Shown: in pieces, positions 10,804 to 21,800 of the stretch
How the letters are laid out: each line of letters starts with the position of its first letter
How positions within the stretch are numbered: position 1 is the first letter of the stretch
NCBI GenBank assembly: GCA_037447655.1
Contig: JBBHKE010002810.1
Coordinates: 28,217-92,216 of the forward strand
Source: Zygnema cylindricum
Taxonomy: Eukaryota; Streptophyta; Zygnematophyceae; Zygnematales; Zygnemataceae
Direction: 5' to 3'
DNA length: 64,000 nt
Notes under the pieces: generated by a model
Told to the model about the DNA's origin: nothing
Database searches by the model: none
The model's input: only the letters and a program-made list of their open reading frames with translations
Position numbers and translations under genes: made by a program

Positions 10804-12118
10804 GTTTACCAAACTGACGGAGAATCGACCAATCTCCGGCCTCCGAAGTACACCGATGGTACGCCCAATGAGAGTGTGGCAGATGTCCTTGTGAGAGTGA
10901 CTCAACTAATGTCCATTTTAGAAACCCAATATTTGGGAGATACCATAATTATCGTTTCCCCCGATTCGGATAATCTTTCGGTTTTGCAAGCGGCTCTTTC
11001 GGGACTCGACCTTCAATTGTGAGTTTCCTTCAAGAAAAGGTCGTGTTCTTTTTTAGGATAAAGTTGTGGATTGGAGGTGGAAGAGTGAGGTTTTTCGTTT
11101 TTTAGTGAGGAAGATTGAAGTGTTTAGGTGGGAGAGTGAGAGGAGAGAGGTCGAGTGGGAGCGAGCGAGAGACAGAGGGAAAGAGGGATCGAGGGAGAGA
11201 GGGAGAGTAAGAGAGTAAAATCTACATTTACACACTTTTTGTACAAAATAATATAATTAACAAAATGAATGACAACAAAAAATCAAACGTACAAAGTCAA
11301 AGTAATCAAGCCAAACCAACACAACTATCCAAATAATAATAAAAACAAAAAGACAGAAAAACACACAAAAAAGAAAACAAAACCAAAATCAAATCAAAAC
11401 AAATGAAAATGTAAACAAATTCTTTAAAAACCTAACCATTCAGAGAATGAAACCGACAAATGAATCTTTCATGAATTCATATTAAAAGAAATAAAACAAT
11501 GACGAAGTTCAAATTTCTGGAACGTAAAAATAATAATCATTGAACTGACTTTGGGTTCTTCAGGGTGGTTTTTAGAATTTCTGGTAAAAACCGTTTTAAC
11601 TTTTAGATTTCAACTTTAACTTTTGTCATTTAACATGACTGAGAACTGATTGAATCTCTGTATCAAAATTCTTTGTAACTCTAGACTATCGATTTTTTTT
11701 TCTTGTACATGAATTAGTGTTGCCCAAAACAATTTGGAGACCAAACCTTTTTATGGACTATCAACTTCCAGGAACCTGTCTCTCTCCTCGTCTCCCTTTT
11801 TTTCCCCCTTATCCACATAATGGTTGTGATTGCCATCAACTCATCATCTATACTCAAATTATTTCATCCCTAATTCTGGTAGTGTCCCTTGCCTCACCTG
11901 TCTCCCTCTCCCTCTCTCCTTCTCCTTCTCCTTCTCTCCCTCTCCCTCTCCCTCTCCCTCTTCCTCTCCCTCTCCCTCTCCCTCTTTATCCCTCCTTTTC
12001 CTTCAGACATAGTACTTTAGCTTTTGCTCCGGGAGAGGTTCGGGCTGTCGAGTTAAGTTCTGAAGCTCCTCCTCCTCGAGTTTCCGGTTATGTTTCATTT
12101 AAAGATTTTGAAAGATAA
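10804..12118 (+). CDS. Histidine phosphatase (phosphoglycerate-mutase-like) family protein, last two exons
   Basis: Exon 10804-11018 encodes about 71 residues, with TDGTPNESVADV, VTQLMSILETQY and IIIVSPDSDNLSVLQAAL. Exon 12007-12118 completes the split Leu codon, gives FAPGEVRAVEL and ends at TAA 12116-12118. From memory this order (TPNESVADV, ILETQY, GDTxIIVSPDSDNLS, FAPGEVR) is the C-terminal half of a plant phosphoglycerate-mutase-like family. The position that carries VSHG, with the second catalytic His, in active histidine phosphatases reads VSPD here, so catalysis cannot be assumed. The N-terminal half with the RHG motif should lie upstream, but I could not identify it between 8640 and 10800. 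The intron 11019-12006 has a GA-rich 5' part and a CT-rich 3' part. Confidence 0.65.
11075..11219. repeat. GA-rich tract in the 5' part of the intron
   Basis: Purine-rich GAGAGAGG/GAGGGAGA sequence lies about 60 bases after the donor at 11019. It is complementary in kind to the CT-rich tract at 11895-12000 in the same intron. Confidence 0.7.
11895..12005 (+). repeat. (CCCTCT)n tract ending at a splice acceptor
   Basis: TCTCCCTCTCCCTCTCC units run to TTTTCCTTCAG at 11996-12006. The acceptor AG at 12005-12006 leads directly into the last exon of the histidine-phosphatase-like gene. Confidence 0.8.
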
Positions 12119-13435
12119 GGTTTTGAATTTGTCGAAGTAATAAGTAATTACAAAAAGGAAAAAGGTTTTGTGTCGACTGTTTAAAGTTTGTTTATTGTTT
12201 GAAGTTTTTTTAATTTTTTTGGTTAAAGTGGTTTTTTATTTATAGAAAACGAAAGGCTTGAAGGAATCGACTTGTTTTTTTATTTTGTAATTAGGGAAAA
12301 TGAATAGGGGGGGTGGGGGGTTGTCTTTAATGAAAAGACATAAGATGATGTCTCTCCGTTATCCTAAAAAAAAACCCTAGAAAACCCTAAAAACCCTAAC
12401 AAACCCTAAAAAACTCTAAAACCCTAAATTGTTTGTTGTTTTTCTTTAGAAGTCGTTTTTAGTTTTGTTGTCTAGTGATCTTATTCTTTTTCTTTTTTTT
12501 AGTCTTTTTTGGAACGGGCTGGTGGGTATAGTTAGTTTCGGTTGATAAATCAAATTACGCTAAAAGGTTTTTTTCACTATTTAAGTTCTATTTGGGTGGG
12601 TGTATGAAGAATTTAGTAGTGTTTAGTATTACTAATGTAGTATATATAGTAGGAAAATAGAGATTTATGAGATATAGTAGAAAGGTATAAAAGTAGTTTT
12701 GATAGTTATGCGTATTTTTTTCAAAGTTGTTTGTAGATGTTTATTTGTGTGTAAGAAACTCGTAATTTTTATTAAAAGGTTTTTCTTGTTTTATCTCGAT
12801 CTCTTTCGGTGTCATTCAAAAAGTTTTCCTTTCTTTGTGTCTTTTAAAGTACTTTGTGACATTATCATTGGTCCTTGAAATTTGTCTACTTTGTAGTTTT
12901 TTGTCTTATATGGATTTTAAAGGTGTTTTTTACTTTTTGACATTATGCCATTTGTTGTTTCCACTCACAACCTTTGGTCTCAGTGTTATTTATTTTTCAT
13001 TTGTTATTATTATTTTTTTTTTTTTGTCTTCCAATGTCAAATCGAGGAAAAGTTTTACTTTTCCATCAAATCAGGTAAAAATCGGCACCAAATCATGGTT
13101 TGAAATAAACTTGAAGGGATAATAGCTTAAAAACCATCGAAAATCATTAACCATAAATAGTGTGGACTTAATTCTAGATCTAAATGGGTTAAAGTAATTT
13201 GAAGATACCGATTTTTCTTGCGCACTTTGAGTTTGTCCATACTGAGGACTTGTGGGATTTGTAAAAACTTTCATAACTTTATTTTGTAAACATCCACACC
13301 TCTTGTTACTATATTATTTGTTTGATTTCTTTGGGACGAAATAAAGTAGATTTTGTCAAATGTGACAAAATTTAAGCAAGATGAGTTGTTAAATTCTTTC
13401 ATGTTGTTAGACCAAAACGCATAATAAGTGAGAGA
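12119..13435. other. T-rich 3' flank without a recognisable gene
   Basis: This follows the stop at 12118. It has long T runs and short Phe/Leu-rich frames only, and presumably includes the 3' UTR of the phosphatase-like gene. Confidence 0.5.
12366..12428. repeat. Degenerate telomere-type AAACCCTA repeats
   Basis: About six copies of AAACCCTAA or one-base variants stand in a row. AAACCCT is the plant-type telomere unit, and the same word is the plant telo-box. The short length fits an interstitial relic or a regulatory cluster, not a chromosome end. Confidence 0.6.
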
Positions 13436-13652
13436 GACTCGACGTTCTACTAGTGTTAATGTTTTTTTTGCCACTTAAAACATCTTTTCTCCGTATGCAC
13501 TTGTCAAATTGTGGATCTGATGGCTTTAATTGTAAGGTAAAATCCCCAGCTTTCGATTGGCGGTCTCAAATAGAAAATTGGACAAATGTGCACAGAGAAA
13601 AGATGTTTTAAGTGAAGAAAAAATTATTAACACTCATAGCGATACACGGTGT
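13436..13652. mobile_element. MITE, family M1 copy 1 (about 217 bp)
   Basis: The two ends are long inverted repeats. The left side contains TAGTGTTAATG, then CCACTTAAAACATC and TTTTCTCCGT. The right side is its inverse and ends CATAGCGATACACGGTG. The unique middle contains CGATTGGCGGTCTCAAAT. The same inverted repeat and middle recur in the interrupted copy at 55939-58040. The left terminal bases are more diverged than the right, so the exact left edge is uncertain. Confidence 0.65.
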
Positions 13653-14299
13653 GGTTTTGAAGTAGTTAGCGCACCTACAAATCTATTCAAACATACCAAC
13701 TTGCAATCCTATCAAGCGATGCTTCTTTTTTCTCTGGTAGGATCAATACAGCACTACCAAGACACGATATGTGCTCAAGCATGTGGAAGCATGCATAAAA
13801 CACAACCATAGCAAGCAAGAGTTAAATTAAGACAGAAAATTCAAAAGATGTTTTTCCCCACAAGAAAATAATAGTTCTCACTTTCGGGCTCTCTCATTGA
13901 AACGCATACGAATGATACAAAAACCACAACTACACAACAGAAGCAAGGGGAACAAACATGTGGCAACGTGAGCTAGCCAACAGTTCTATACGCCAAGCTA
14001 CCTGTCACCAAACCAAAACATTACGTCTAAAACATTACAAAAGATTGTTCGTCCGAATCAATCTAAAGTCTGGACACGAGAACAAAACAAAGTTGCCAAA
14101 CTCCATGCGAACCAAAACATAAACGTTGGGCCGATAAAGCGCAAAGTCGAAGGAGGCTCACGTCCACAATGTACTCAGCAATCACCCTCTCATTAATAGA
14201 ATTGTTTCCAATTTATAGCAATTGTAATTTAGGCAACAAAGAGATAAAAGAGAGAGACAGACAGACAGAGAGATGTTTTAAGTTACATTGATATGTGTG
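13653..14299. other. No recognisable feature
   Basis: Contains no frame of note. A short GAGAGACAGACAGACAGAG microsatellite lies near 14250-14272. Confidence 0.5.
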
Positions 14300-15600
14300 T
14301 CGTTTTGCTTTAATCAAGATCTAACTTCAATTAGGCGTGTTGAAAATGATAATTTATACTTTTCCTCTCTCCTAGTTTTCAATTAGCCGCACACTCTAGG
14401 AGTATAGGGGATAGCGAGTGGGAGAGAGGGAGCCATGGCTGGCCCTCATAAATAACCAAAGAGAGAGGAAGACAATCTCTACCAAAAAAGAGTGGACCGG
14501 TCAAGATTTGATCCTTGACCCTATTGGTCCAAAGTAGTCTTCGACCCTACCCGTTAAATATTCAAGATGCTGATACACACATGGAGTATCGTTAAAAAAT
14601 AAAAAATAACATGCTTACAATTGCCATTGAATGGAATCAGTCACACAAGAGCACAAGGAGACGGTGAGACATTTCAGGCGCACCGAACATTCGGCGCGCC
14701 GTGTGATCGAACGGACATCAAAATGTAGGAATCACAATCAGAAGATCCGCGTGGACGCTGACTGGCCGCAGTGGTTCTTTTGACAGATTACGCGAAAGGA
14801 GCACTGGATTGCCACGTGACAGGTCTTCAACAAATATCGGGGAGGAAGGAGATAAATCTAGGGTACCGAATATAGTAGGTACTACAATTTCACTAGCCTT
14901 GTACATAAATCGTACACATCGTATGGCGGCATATGTATGTTTGAGTTTGTACTAAATGTAATATACAATTCTCTCATTGGTAGTTAACTCAGTAGATAGG
15001 GGTTATGAGTAGGGCTTTGAAACTTAGGAAGTTTTAGATCCCTCTCTCATAGAGAGAGTCTATATATAAAGGCTCACTTTGAGGGGCGATAACAAATCGC
15101 TCAGTTATGCAAATTAAGTGTCGTCTTTTGCATTTGGCTTAGGGGAGCTCCCCAGAGGGATGAGGTTGGGTGAATGTATTATCTGCCTAGGTGACGGTTG
15201 TCATCTAGCAAATTCAAGGAGGTAAACATCATCTAGGAGGGTTTTTTAAGTTGTGCAATCTGTGGACTCGCAAATTCAAGGAGGTAAACATTATCTAGGA
15301 GGGTTTTTTAAGTTGTGCAATCTGTGGACTGATGGAGTCCGCTAATTTCAAGTTATAGGCCCACCCCAAAGGGTGCCCATCTTTGATGGATCAGAGTTCT
15401 TATGGTGGGAAATGATGAAAGGAGCTCTTTTTGAGAAACACCTTTGGAGCATAGTGTTGGGACACATTTGATGCCCACCACAGCCGGGCTTTGGAGGAGC
15501 TCGGTTTCTCCAAATCCTCAACAACCAAGCTTTTGAAGAGCTCGGTTCTCCAGATCCTCAACAACTGGAAAGTTTGTTTGCAATAAAAATGCAATATAGA
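14300..15600 (+). repeat. Probable LTR-like block related to the RT-D LTR, plus sense
   Basis: By eye the plus strand resembles the minus strand of the RT-D LTR in order. A GCCATGGCT box (14434) comes first, then TTTGATCCTTG (14508), then CTCAGTAGATAG followed by CCTCTCTCATAGAGAGAG and TATATAAAGG (15060-15070). It faces opposite to the adjacent RT-A pol relic, so it is not simply that relic's own LTR. Its edges are not determined. Confidence 0.35.
15208..15331. repeat. 62-bp tandem duplication
   Basis: Two nearly identical 62-bp units, each starting GCAAATTCAAGGAGG, are adjacent at 15208-15269 and 15270-15331 and differ at about one base. Confidence 0.85.
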
Positions 15601-15784
15601 TAACGGAAGAGGAGGAGATAGGTGGAAAAACGATTATCATGGATGGGGGAAAGAGAGAGAAGGGAGGCGAATCACCTCAAGTCACTCCTATGACAACGAC
15701 CACATCGGGTTTTGAATTTCTCACCTTCATAAACCCAAGTTCTTTTAAAAGAGATTTCACGCATATTAGTTATTTGACAACTGA

Positions 15785-18700
15785 ACAAGAGGCCATGTAC
15801 TTAGCCTCCATAGTGGACTGAGCAACCACCTTTTGTTGCTTACTGCTCCAACAACAAGCTCTATTTCTAACATACAAAGCATATCCAAACGTACACCTTC
15901 TCATAGCGCCATCGCCATAGGTAGCATCACACCAAGTGATGTAAGTATTTTCCCCTCCCAGATGTGACCAAAGATCTCAGGTTCCTATCACAAATCTCAT
16001 AACCCTCTTAGCTGCTTCCCTGTCTTTCTTTTTAGGATCATTAAGACTCCTACTGAGGACTCCAGTTGCTGCAGCTATATCTCGTCTACTATAATTCAAG
16101 TATAATTTATGAAATATATCAGACTTGTTGCGACCTATCGTTATTGGACTGGCGTCATAAACTGTCTCTCTTATGGGCTCATTTCTTCATCAAAAATGAT
16201 TACACCTCCTTCTACACTCCCATCACTTACTTTCTTCAAGTCCGTGGGAGTGGTGCTGCTATTTGCTTTATCAATCTAGAACTTTTCTAACATGTTTCTA
16301 ATTTCCTATTTCTCAGTTAATTTGATTACTCTTTCTCTCTATCTCTTTCCATCTTGATTCCGAAAATATATCTTGCCTCCCCTAAATCATTCATGTCAAA
16401 TCTTCTTCTCAAATCTTTCTTTAACTTATTAGTCTTTTTCGTAGGCTTACTCAAATTCGACCGATCATTTACATAGATGACAATAAAAGTAACCCCATCC
16501 TTATCCTCAAACATGTAAATAGAGTGATCATAACTGATTCTAACATATCCTAGATTAGTTAAAAATTCATCCAATTTTTTGTTCCCTTATCTGGTGGCCT
16601 GCTTTAGTCCATACATGGACTTAATAAGTCTACAAACGTTACTCTCCTCTCTTTTCACCTCAAAGCCTTTGGGCTACCTCATAAAAATCTCTTCCCCTAA
16701 CTCACCATTGAGGAAGGCCGTTCTAATGTCCATTTGATGGACCTGTATGTCTGCAGCTCCCGCCATTCTGAGGAGAATCCTTACGGAGGGAAAACATACA
16801 ACCGGCGCAAAGGTCTCTTCATAATCAATCCCCTCTTTTTTGGTGAAACCCTTTGCTATCAATTTGACTTTGTACCTCTCAATGGTGTTATCTGAGTTTA
16901 ATTTGAGCTTAAACACCCATTTACACCCAATCGACTTTCTGTCTAGAGAAGAGTCCACTAACTCCCATGTATAGGCTTTCATAATGGAAGCCATTTCATC
17001 ATTAATTGCCCTAATCCATCTGTCCTTTTACGGATTGTAAGTCTGAGGCTTATTAAAGTGTGACAACTTTGTTACCTGCTTGTGTGACAACTTTGTTACC
17101 TGCTTTTGCTCTATTGTTAATGGGAGCTGGCTCCTCTTCTTCTTCCTCTATGTTCTCGAACTCTAACGGTCTTCTTCCTCTATGTTCTCGAACTCTAACG
17201 GTACTTGTAATTTTATTGGAGTCTTCTTCCTCTATGTTCTCAAACTCTAACGGTCTTCTTCCTCTATGTTCTCGAACTCTAACGGTACTTGTAATTTTAT
17301 TGGATTCTCCTCCTCTGTCCGAGTTTCCTCCGAATCTGCAACAATCTGACATTTCATTTAGGGAAGACGGACTCCTCCTCACTCCCTGAGCCAAATCTAA
17401 TTTTGATTGTTCTAGAGTATTTCAAGGGATCTATCGACTTCGCTTCATCCATGACAACGAGGTGCTTAACCATTATGATATCTTTTCTCCCGATCATAGA
17501 CTCGGTATCCCTTTACTTCCTCATCATATCCCATTAGATATCGTGACTTTCCTTTAACATCTATTTTCGAATCCCTTCGGTCAAAATTCAGACGATACAC
17601 TTGACTCCCAAATACTTCCTGATGGGATATATCCGGCTTCCTTCCAATCCATCTCTCATAAGGTGTCTTCCCTTTTACAGCTAATGTAACAACTCTATTC
17701 TTGATATAATTTGCAAAATTCTTGGCTCCGGCCCAGAAGCGTTTTTCTATCTTCTTATCTGTCACCATGCCACGGACATTTTCACCTAGAGTTCTATTTA
17801 CTCTTTCAGCTACAGTGTTTTGTTCTAGGATATTAGGGACTATCTTTTCATGTTATACTCCCTCATCTCTCAAGAAATCTTCAGACTGATTTGATGTGTA
17901 CTCTCCCCCATTATCATTTCGAATTCTCTTTATAAGGGTTTTATGCAACTTCTCGCTCCATGCTTTATGCTCTTTAAAATAAATCGGTGTTTCATAATTA
18001 TTTTTGAGGAAGTAAACTGTGGAATAATTGGACCAGTCCTCGGTTATGGTTAGTATAATTTTTTTTCCTCCTAACAAAGGTACTTTCGTTGGTCGCGAGA
18101 TATAAACTAGTTCTAGCTCCTTCTCCCCTTTATATGTAGTCAATTTGAAAAAGGGCAATTTGTGAGTCTTACCTTGTGCACAACCACTAGAATCATCCAT
18201 CACTTCAATATCCCAAAAGTGAATCGCTTCTACTACCCCCAACTTTTTCATTTCCTTCAATCGATCCAAATGCATATGTCCCAACGGCTTATGCCATATC
18301 ATCATCTTGGGAACACCAACATAATAAGCATTTTTCTTTTCATTGCTTAAGTTAAGCCTAAACATTCCTTCGATATCCTTGTCAGTCGTGAAATAGATTT
18401 CATCATCATACTTTGTTGTGAAAGTTCCCTTCCTGGTGTAAGTTTCAAAATCTTCGTCATCCTATACAAAAGTAGAGATGAGATTCTTGATTAACAGGTA
18501 TATAGAGGACATCTCCTATGGACGTCTAAACCTCCACTAGTACTTTTAGATCTACCGATCCCACTAGATCTGCAGTTACCACTCTCTCATCCCCATACTC
18601 CATCTCTACAGTAAGGATCTTTCTCACCCTAGTAAATAACTACTTATCACGACACATATGCATTGAGGCACCCGAGTCAATAATCCAACCTTCATCCAGA

Positions 18701-19032
18701 GCTTATTGGATAGCTCTGATTGTGCAATTTTGCTTCCATGGGATGTCGTTCTCCTCCAACTTTTCGTTGAGAAGAAGCTCCCTGTGCTCTTCGTCCAAAA
18801 TCTTCTCCTCTTCGAGCACCCCTTTCACTTGTGTGGTAATAAGTGTCTTTTTCTTTCCAAAAGGTTTATCAGATTGGTTCTCCTTGAGCCTCAACTACGT
18901 CAGCTTTGTGCACTCCACCATGTAGTGACCTGGTTTCCTGCAAAAATGACAAACCCCCTTTGTGGGTCTAGAACCGGATCCATCCGGTTGGACTCCTCTC
19001 CCCCCTCCACCAAAATTCCCAAAAGGTTTCTT
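15785..19032 (-). pseudogene. RT-A: decayed Ty1/copia gag-pol relic
   Basis: Read from right to left: a zinc knuckle (CHFCRKPGHYMVEC near 18910-18955), protease (WIIDSGASMHMC near 18660), GAG-pre-integrase (CAQGKTHKL), integrase (NDNGGEYTS near 17890), RT (CKWVFKLKLN, HQMDIRTAFLNGE) and the start of RNase H down to about 15785. Stops and frameshifts break every domain. The first integrase Asp region reads LVYISRP instead of LVHTDIWGP. Sequence and order are closest to RT-D in this window. The right end is cut by element X1 and the left end lacks the last third of RNase H, so both termini are lost. Confidence 0.85.
17058..17305. repeat. Nested short tandem duplications in the RT-A hinge
   Basis: There is a 24-bp unit (GTGTGACAACTTTGTTACCT...) twice at 17058-17105. 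A 32-bp unit with CTCTATGTTCTCGAACTC is doubled, and that doublet plus TACTTGTAATTTTATTGG is repeated again with an 84-bp period up to 17305. Confidence 0.8.
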
Positions 19033-20340
19033 TGTCGTGCATGTGACAAAAGGAATGTTAAACAGGTAACACAATCAGCTGCAAGATAAATAATAAACAA
19101 TTAAGCTAGAAAGTGATGAACATCTAAAAAAACAAGTGACAATAAATATGTACAGCCAACGGATAGCCACTAGGCTCCTTGGTCAGTTTATATTCCTTAC
19201 AAGAGTTTCAATAAATAAAGATTTAACTCAATATCACAACACACAAACTGAAACTGTAGCAAACTGCGAGCAAATGTGAGATAACCAGATCTAGTCACAC
19301 ACAAAACATATGAGGAAAGCCAACCCTAATTGTGAGATAACCAGATCTAGTCACACACAAAACATATGAGGAAAGCCAACCCTAATCCACTATCACGCAG
19401 TAAACCACACAAGCAAACCCAAAACTGTCCAATCACAATCCAAGGTTTAGCAACAACCTGAGAAAGAAGACCGAGCAGCAATCCACTTGATAGGATGCGA
19501 GAAGAAGTGAAGGGAAACCGGTTAGGCTTTGGCGTGAGCCGTGTAGATTAATTTGTTGGGCAGGTTTACAGAGAAAGAAAGTAAGAGCTAAGCAGCAGAA
19601 CGCTTAATGACCAGAAAAATAGTCACTAAAACTATCCTGACAATTTCACAAGAAAAATCCTCAAAGTTTAGGTCAAATCCTCCAAAATGAGAATTCCTGT
19701 GCTCTTGAAATAATTCACCTAATATTCGCTAAGTACAAAGTCTACAGCTGAGAGTCTACCTTGCTTCGACTACATGCGTTCTATGTAGTTGTCTACGCTT
19801 AGTTTGGATACTGGCCAATAGGCGACCAGGATCGTCTGCCTTCTGTTACAAAATCTACAGCCTACGGATAATAAACCTTCTTACGCTACATGTGAATGCG
19901 TGCGACCTCCAAGGGTCCACGACTTGAAATTAACCAATTGCGTCGCCTTGTGCAGAATGAATATGAATCGTCTGTTCCTCTGCATCCTTTGTGGCCGTCG
20001 ATGCGCGTTCAAATTTGCGCTGGTCCATACTTTTAGGTTGGGGCTTCAGTTCGCCAATCGAACGTACGAAACTCAAACCTGTTTGTGTAAATTCCGGCGC
20101 CTAACGAATAGGCGTACGGACTTCAAAATGTTCGCAGGTTTAATGTCGCCTGACGACTTCGCGTACAGAATCCAATCTGTTCGCGGGTTTAACGGCGTCA
20201 ACGACAATTTGTACGGTTCTGTCGCCACCGAAACATACCAAAATACAAATTAGTGTGGCGTGAATTTTACAAACCGTTTATATGCCATTAAAATGCGGTT
20301 AAAATGCGGTTAATTTGCGCCGACGTGATACGGCATGACA
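19033..20340. mobile_element. X1: TG...CA element, possible solo LTR (1308 bp)
   Basis: It starts TGTCGTGCATG and ends CGGCATGACA, a short inverted TGTCRTGC terminus of the kind LTRs have. It interrupts RT-A just after the gag zinc knuckle. A diverged relative, X2 (55994-57877), shares the same ends and several internal blocks, for example CCACTAGGCTC followed by TTTACAAGAGTT, and AGGGAAACC followed by GCCGTGT.GATTAA. No protein of note is encoded. No matching flank is visible because a second X start follows after two bases. Confidence 0.55.
19275..19386. repeat. 56-bp perfect tandem duplication inside X1
   Basis: Two identical 56-bp units start TGTGAGATAACCAGATCTAG at 19275 and 19331. Confidence 0.9.
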
Positions 20341-20342
20341 AC

Positions 20343-20393
20343 TGTCGTGCATGTGACAAAAGGAATGTTAAACATGCAACACAATCAGCTGCA
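20343..20393. mobile_element. Truncated second X start (51 bp)
   Basis: This is a near-identical copy of the first 51 bases of X1, differing at about two positions. It is separated from the X1 end by the two bases AC and runs directly into the 23-bp satellite. Confidence 0.7.
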
Positions 20394-21069
20394 ATGCCGG
20401 AGACAAATAGAGCTCAATGTTGGAAACAAATAGAGCTCAATGCCGAAAACGAATAGAGCTCCACGCCGGAGACAAATAGAGCTCAATGCCGAAAACAAAT
20501 AGAGCTCAATGCCGGAAACAAATAGAGCTCGATGCCAGAAAAAAAAGCTCAATGCCGGACACAAATGGAGCTCAATGCCGGAAACAAATAGAGCTCAAGT
20601 CAATGCCGGTTACAAATTGAGCTCAATGCTGAAAACAAATAGAGCTCAATGCCGAAAACAAATAGAGCTCAAGTCAATGCCGGATACAAATAGAGCTCAA
20701 TGCCGGAAACAAATAGAGCTCAATGCCGGAAACAAATATAGCTCAATGCCAGAAACAAAAAGAGCTCAATGCCGGAAATAAATAGTGCTCACTGCTGGAA
20801 ATAAATAGAGTTCAGTGTCGTAGACAAATAGAGCTCAATGCCGGAAACAAATAGAGCTCAATGCCGGAAACAAATAGAGCTCAATGTCGAACACAAATAG
20901 AGCTCAATGCTGGAAACAAATAGAGCTCAATGCCGGAAACAAATAGAGCTCAATGCCGGAAACAAATAGAGCTCAATGCCGGAAACAAATAGAGCTCAAT
21001 GCCGGAAACCAATAGAGCTCAATGCCGGAGACAAAGAGAGCTTGATGCTCGAAACAAATAGAGCTCAAT
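20394..21069. repeat. 23-bp satellite, about 29 units
   Basis: The consensus unit is ATGCCGGAAACAAATAGAG followed by CTCA. Variants carry GAGAC or CGAAAAC, and some units are lengthened by AGTCA. Each unit carries GAGCTC. There are no unique spacers and no dyad, so it is not a CRISPR array. The frames through it encode only repetitive peptides. Confidence 0.95.
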
Positions 21070-21800
21070 TTCGGTAATTCCAAAAGACATGAGTGCAATA
21101 ATTTACAAACGCACAAAACCTTAGACCATAAAAAAATAAAAAAATAACCTAACCGTAAGAAAGCCTTGCCGAATAAACGAGAATAATACGACGTAATCAA
21201 CAAAATTTTTGTATTATAAAGAAAAAATTGTCAACCAAAATAGTCAGTGTTTTATTAGCTTACCGTATTCCAATAACTATTCCAGATCCATTTGTCTTTG
21301 AGTAAAGCCCAGAGTTCGAAGTGTTTCAATTATTTAGGCCCAAAAAATCAAGGGAATTTGTGGTTCTAAGCTGAAGTATTCTAGAAGGCCTCACATGAAG
21401 GACTTCTTTCATAACATGGCGCTAAAGCAAAGAGAAGGTGAAAAAATGAATGAAAGAAGGGTAAATTAAAATGAAAAAAAAAAGTTGATAAATTGACATT
21501 TAGTGAAACCATTTGCCTCTTATTGGATGCGATACAAATAGAAAAACTTAAGCTGTTTGTAAATTAATTAGTATTTTCAACAACATTGTTGTTCTTATAG
21601 TAGCAGGTGGAAAAAAAAAAAACATGAAAGTTTATTCCCACCACATGGACATTTTCTATCAAACAATTAATGTTTGTAAAGGAAGATGCGAAAAAAATTG
21701 AATAAATTCCTCAAACAACAAATAACAAATAAAATGAGCTACAAACTATCAAAGGAGAGGCCGTAAAGGGCGAGAAGAGGAAAAATGAAGATTAAGAAAA
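21070..21800. other. No recognisable feature
   Basis: AT-rich sequence between the satellite and the 1.5-kb duplication, without a convincing frame. Confidence 0.5.

Noticed and set aside
15639-15821. 60-aa plus-strand frame as a gag start of an element using the 14300-15600 block
   Set aside because: It has no gag motif, and its end overlaps the inverted RNase H relic.
20394-21069. CRISPR-like array
   Set aside because: Repeats are contiguous 23-mers without spacers, in eukaryotic DNA.
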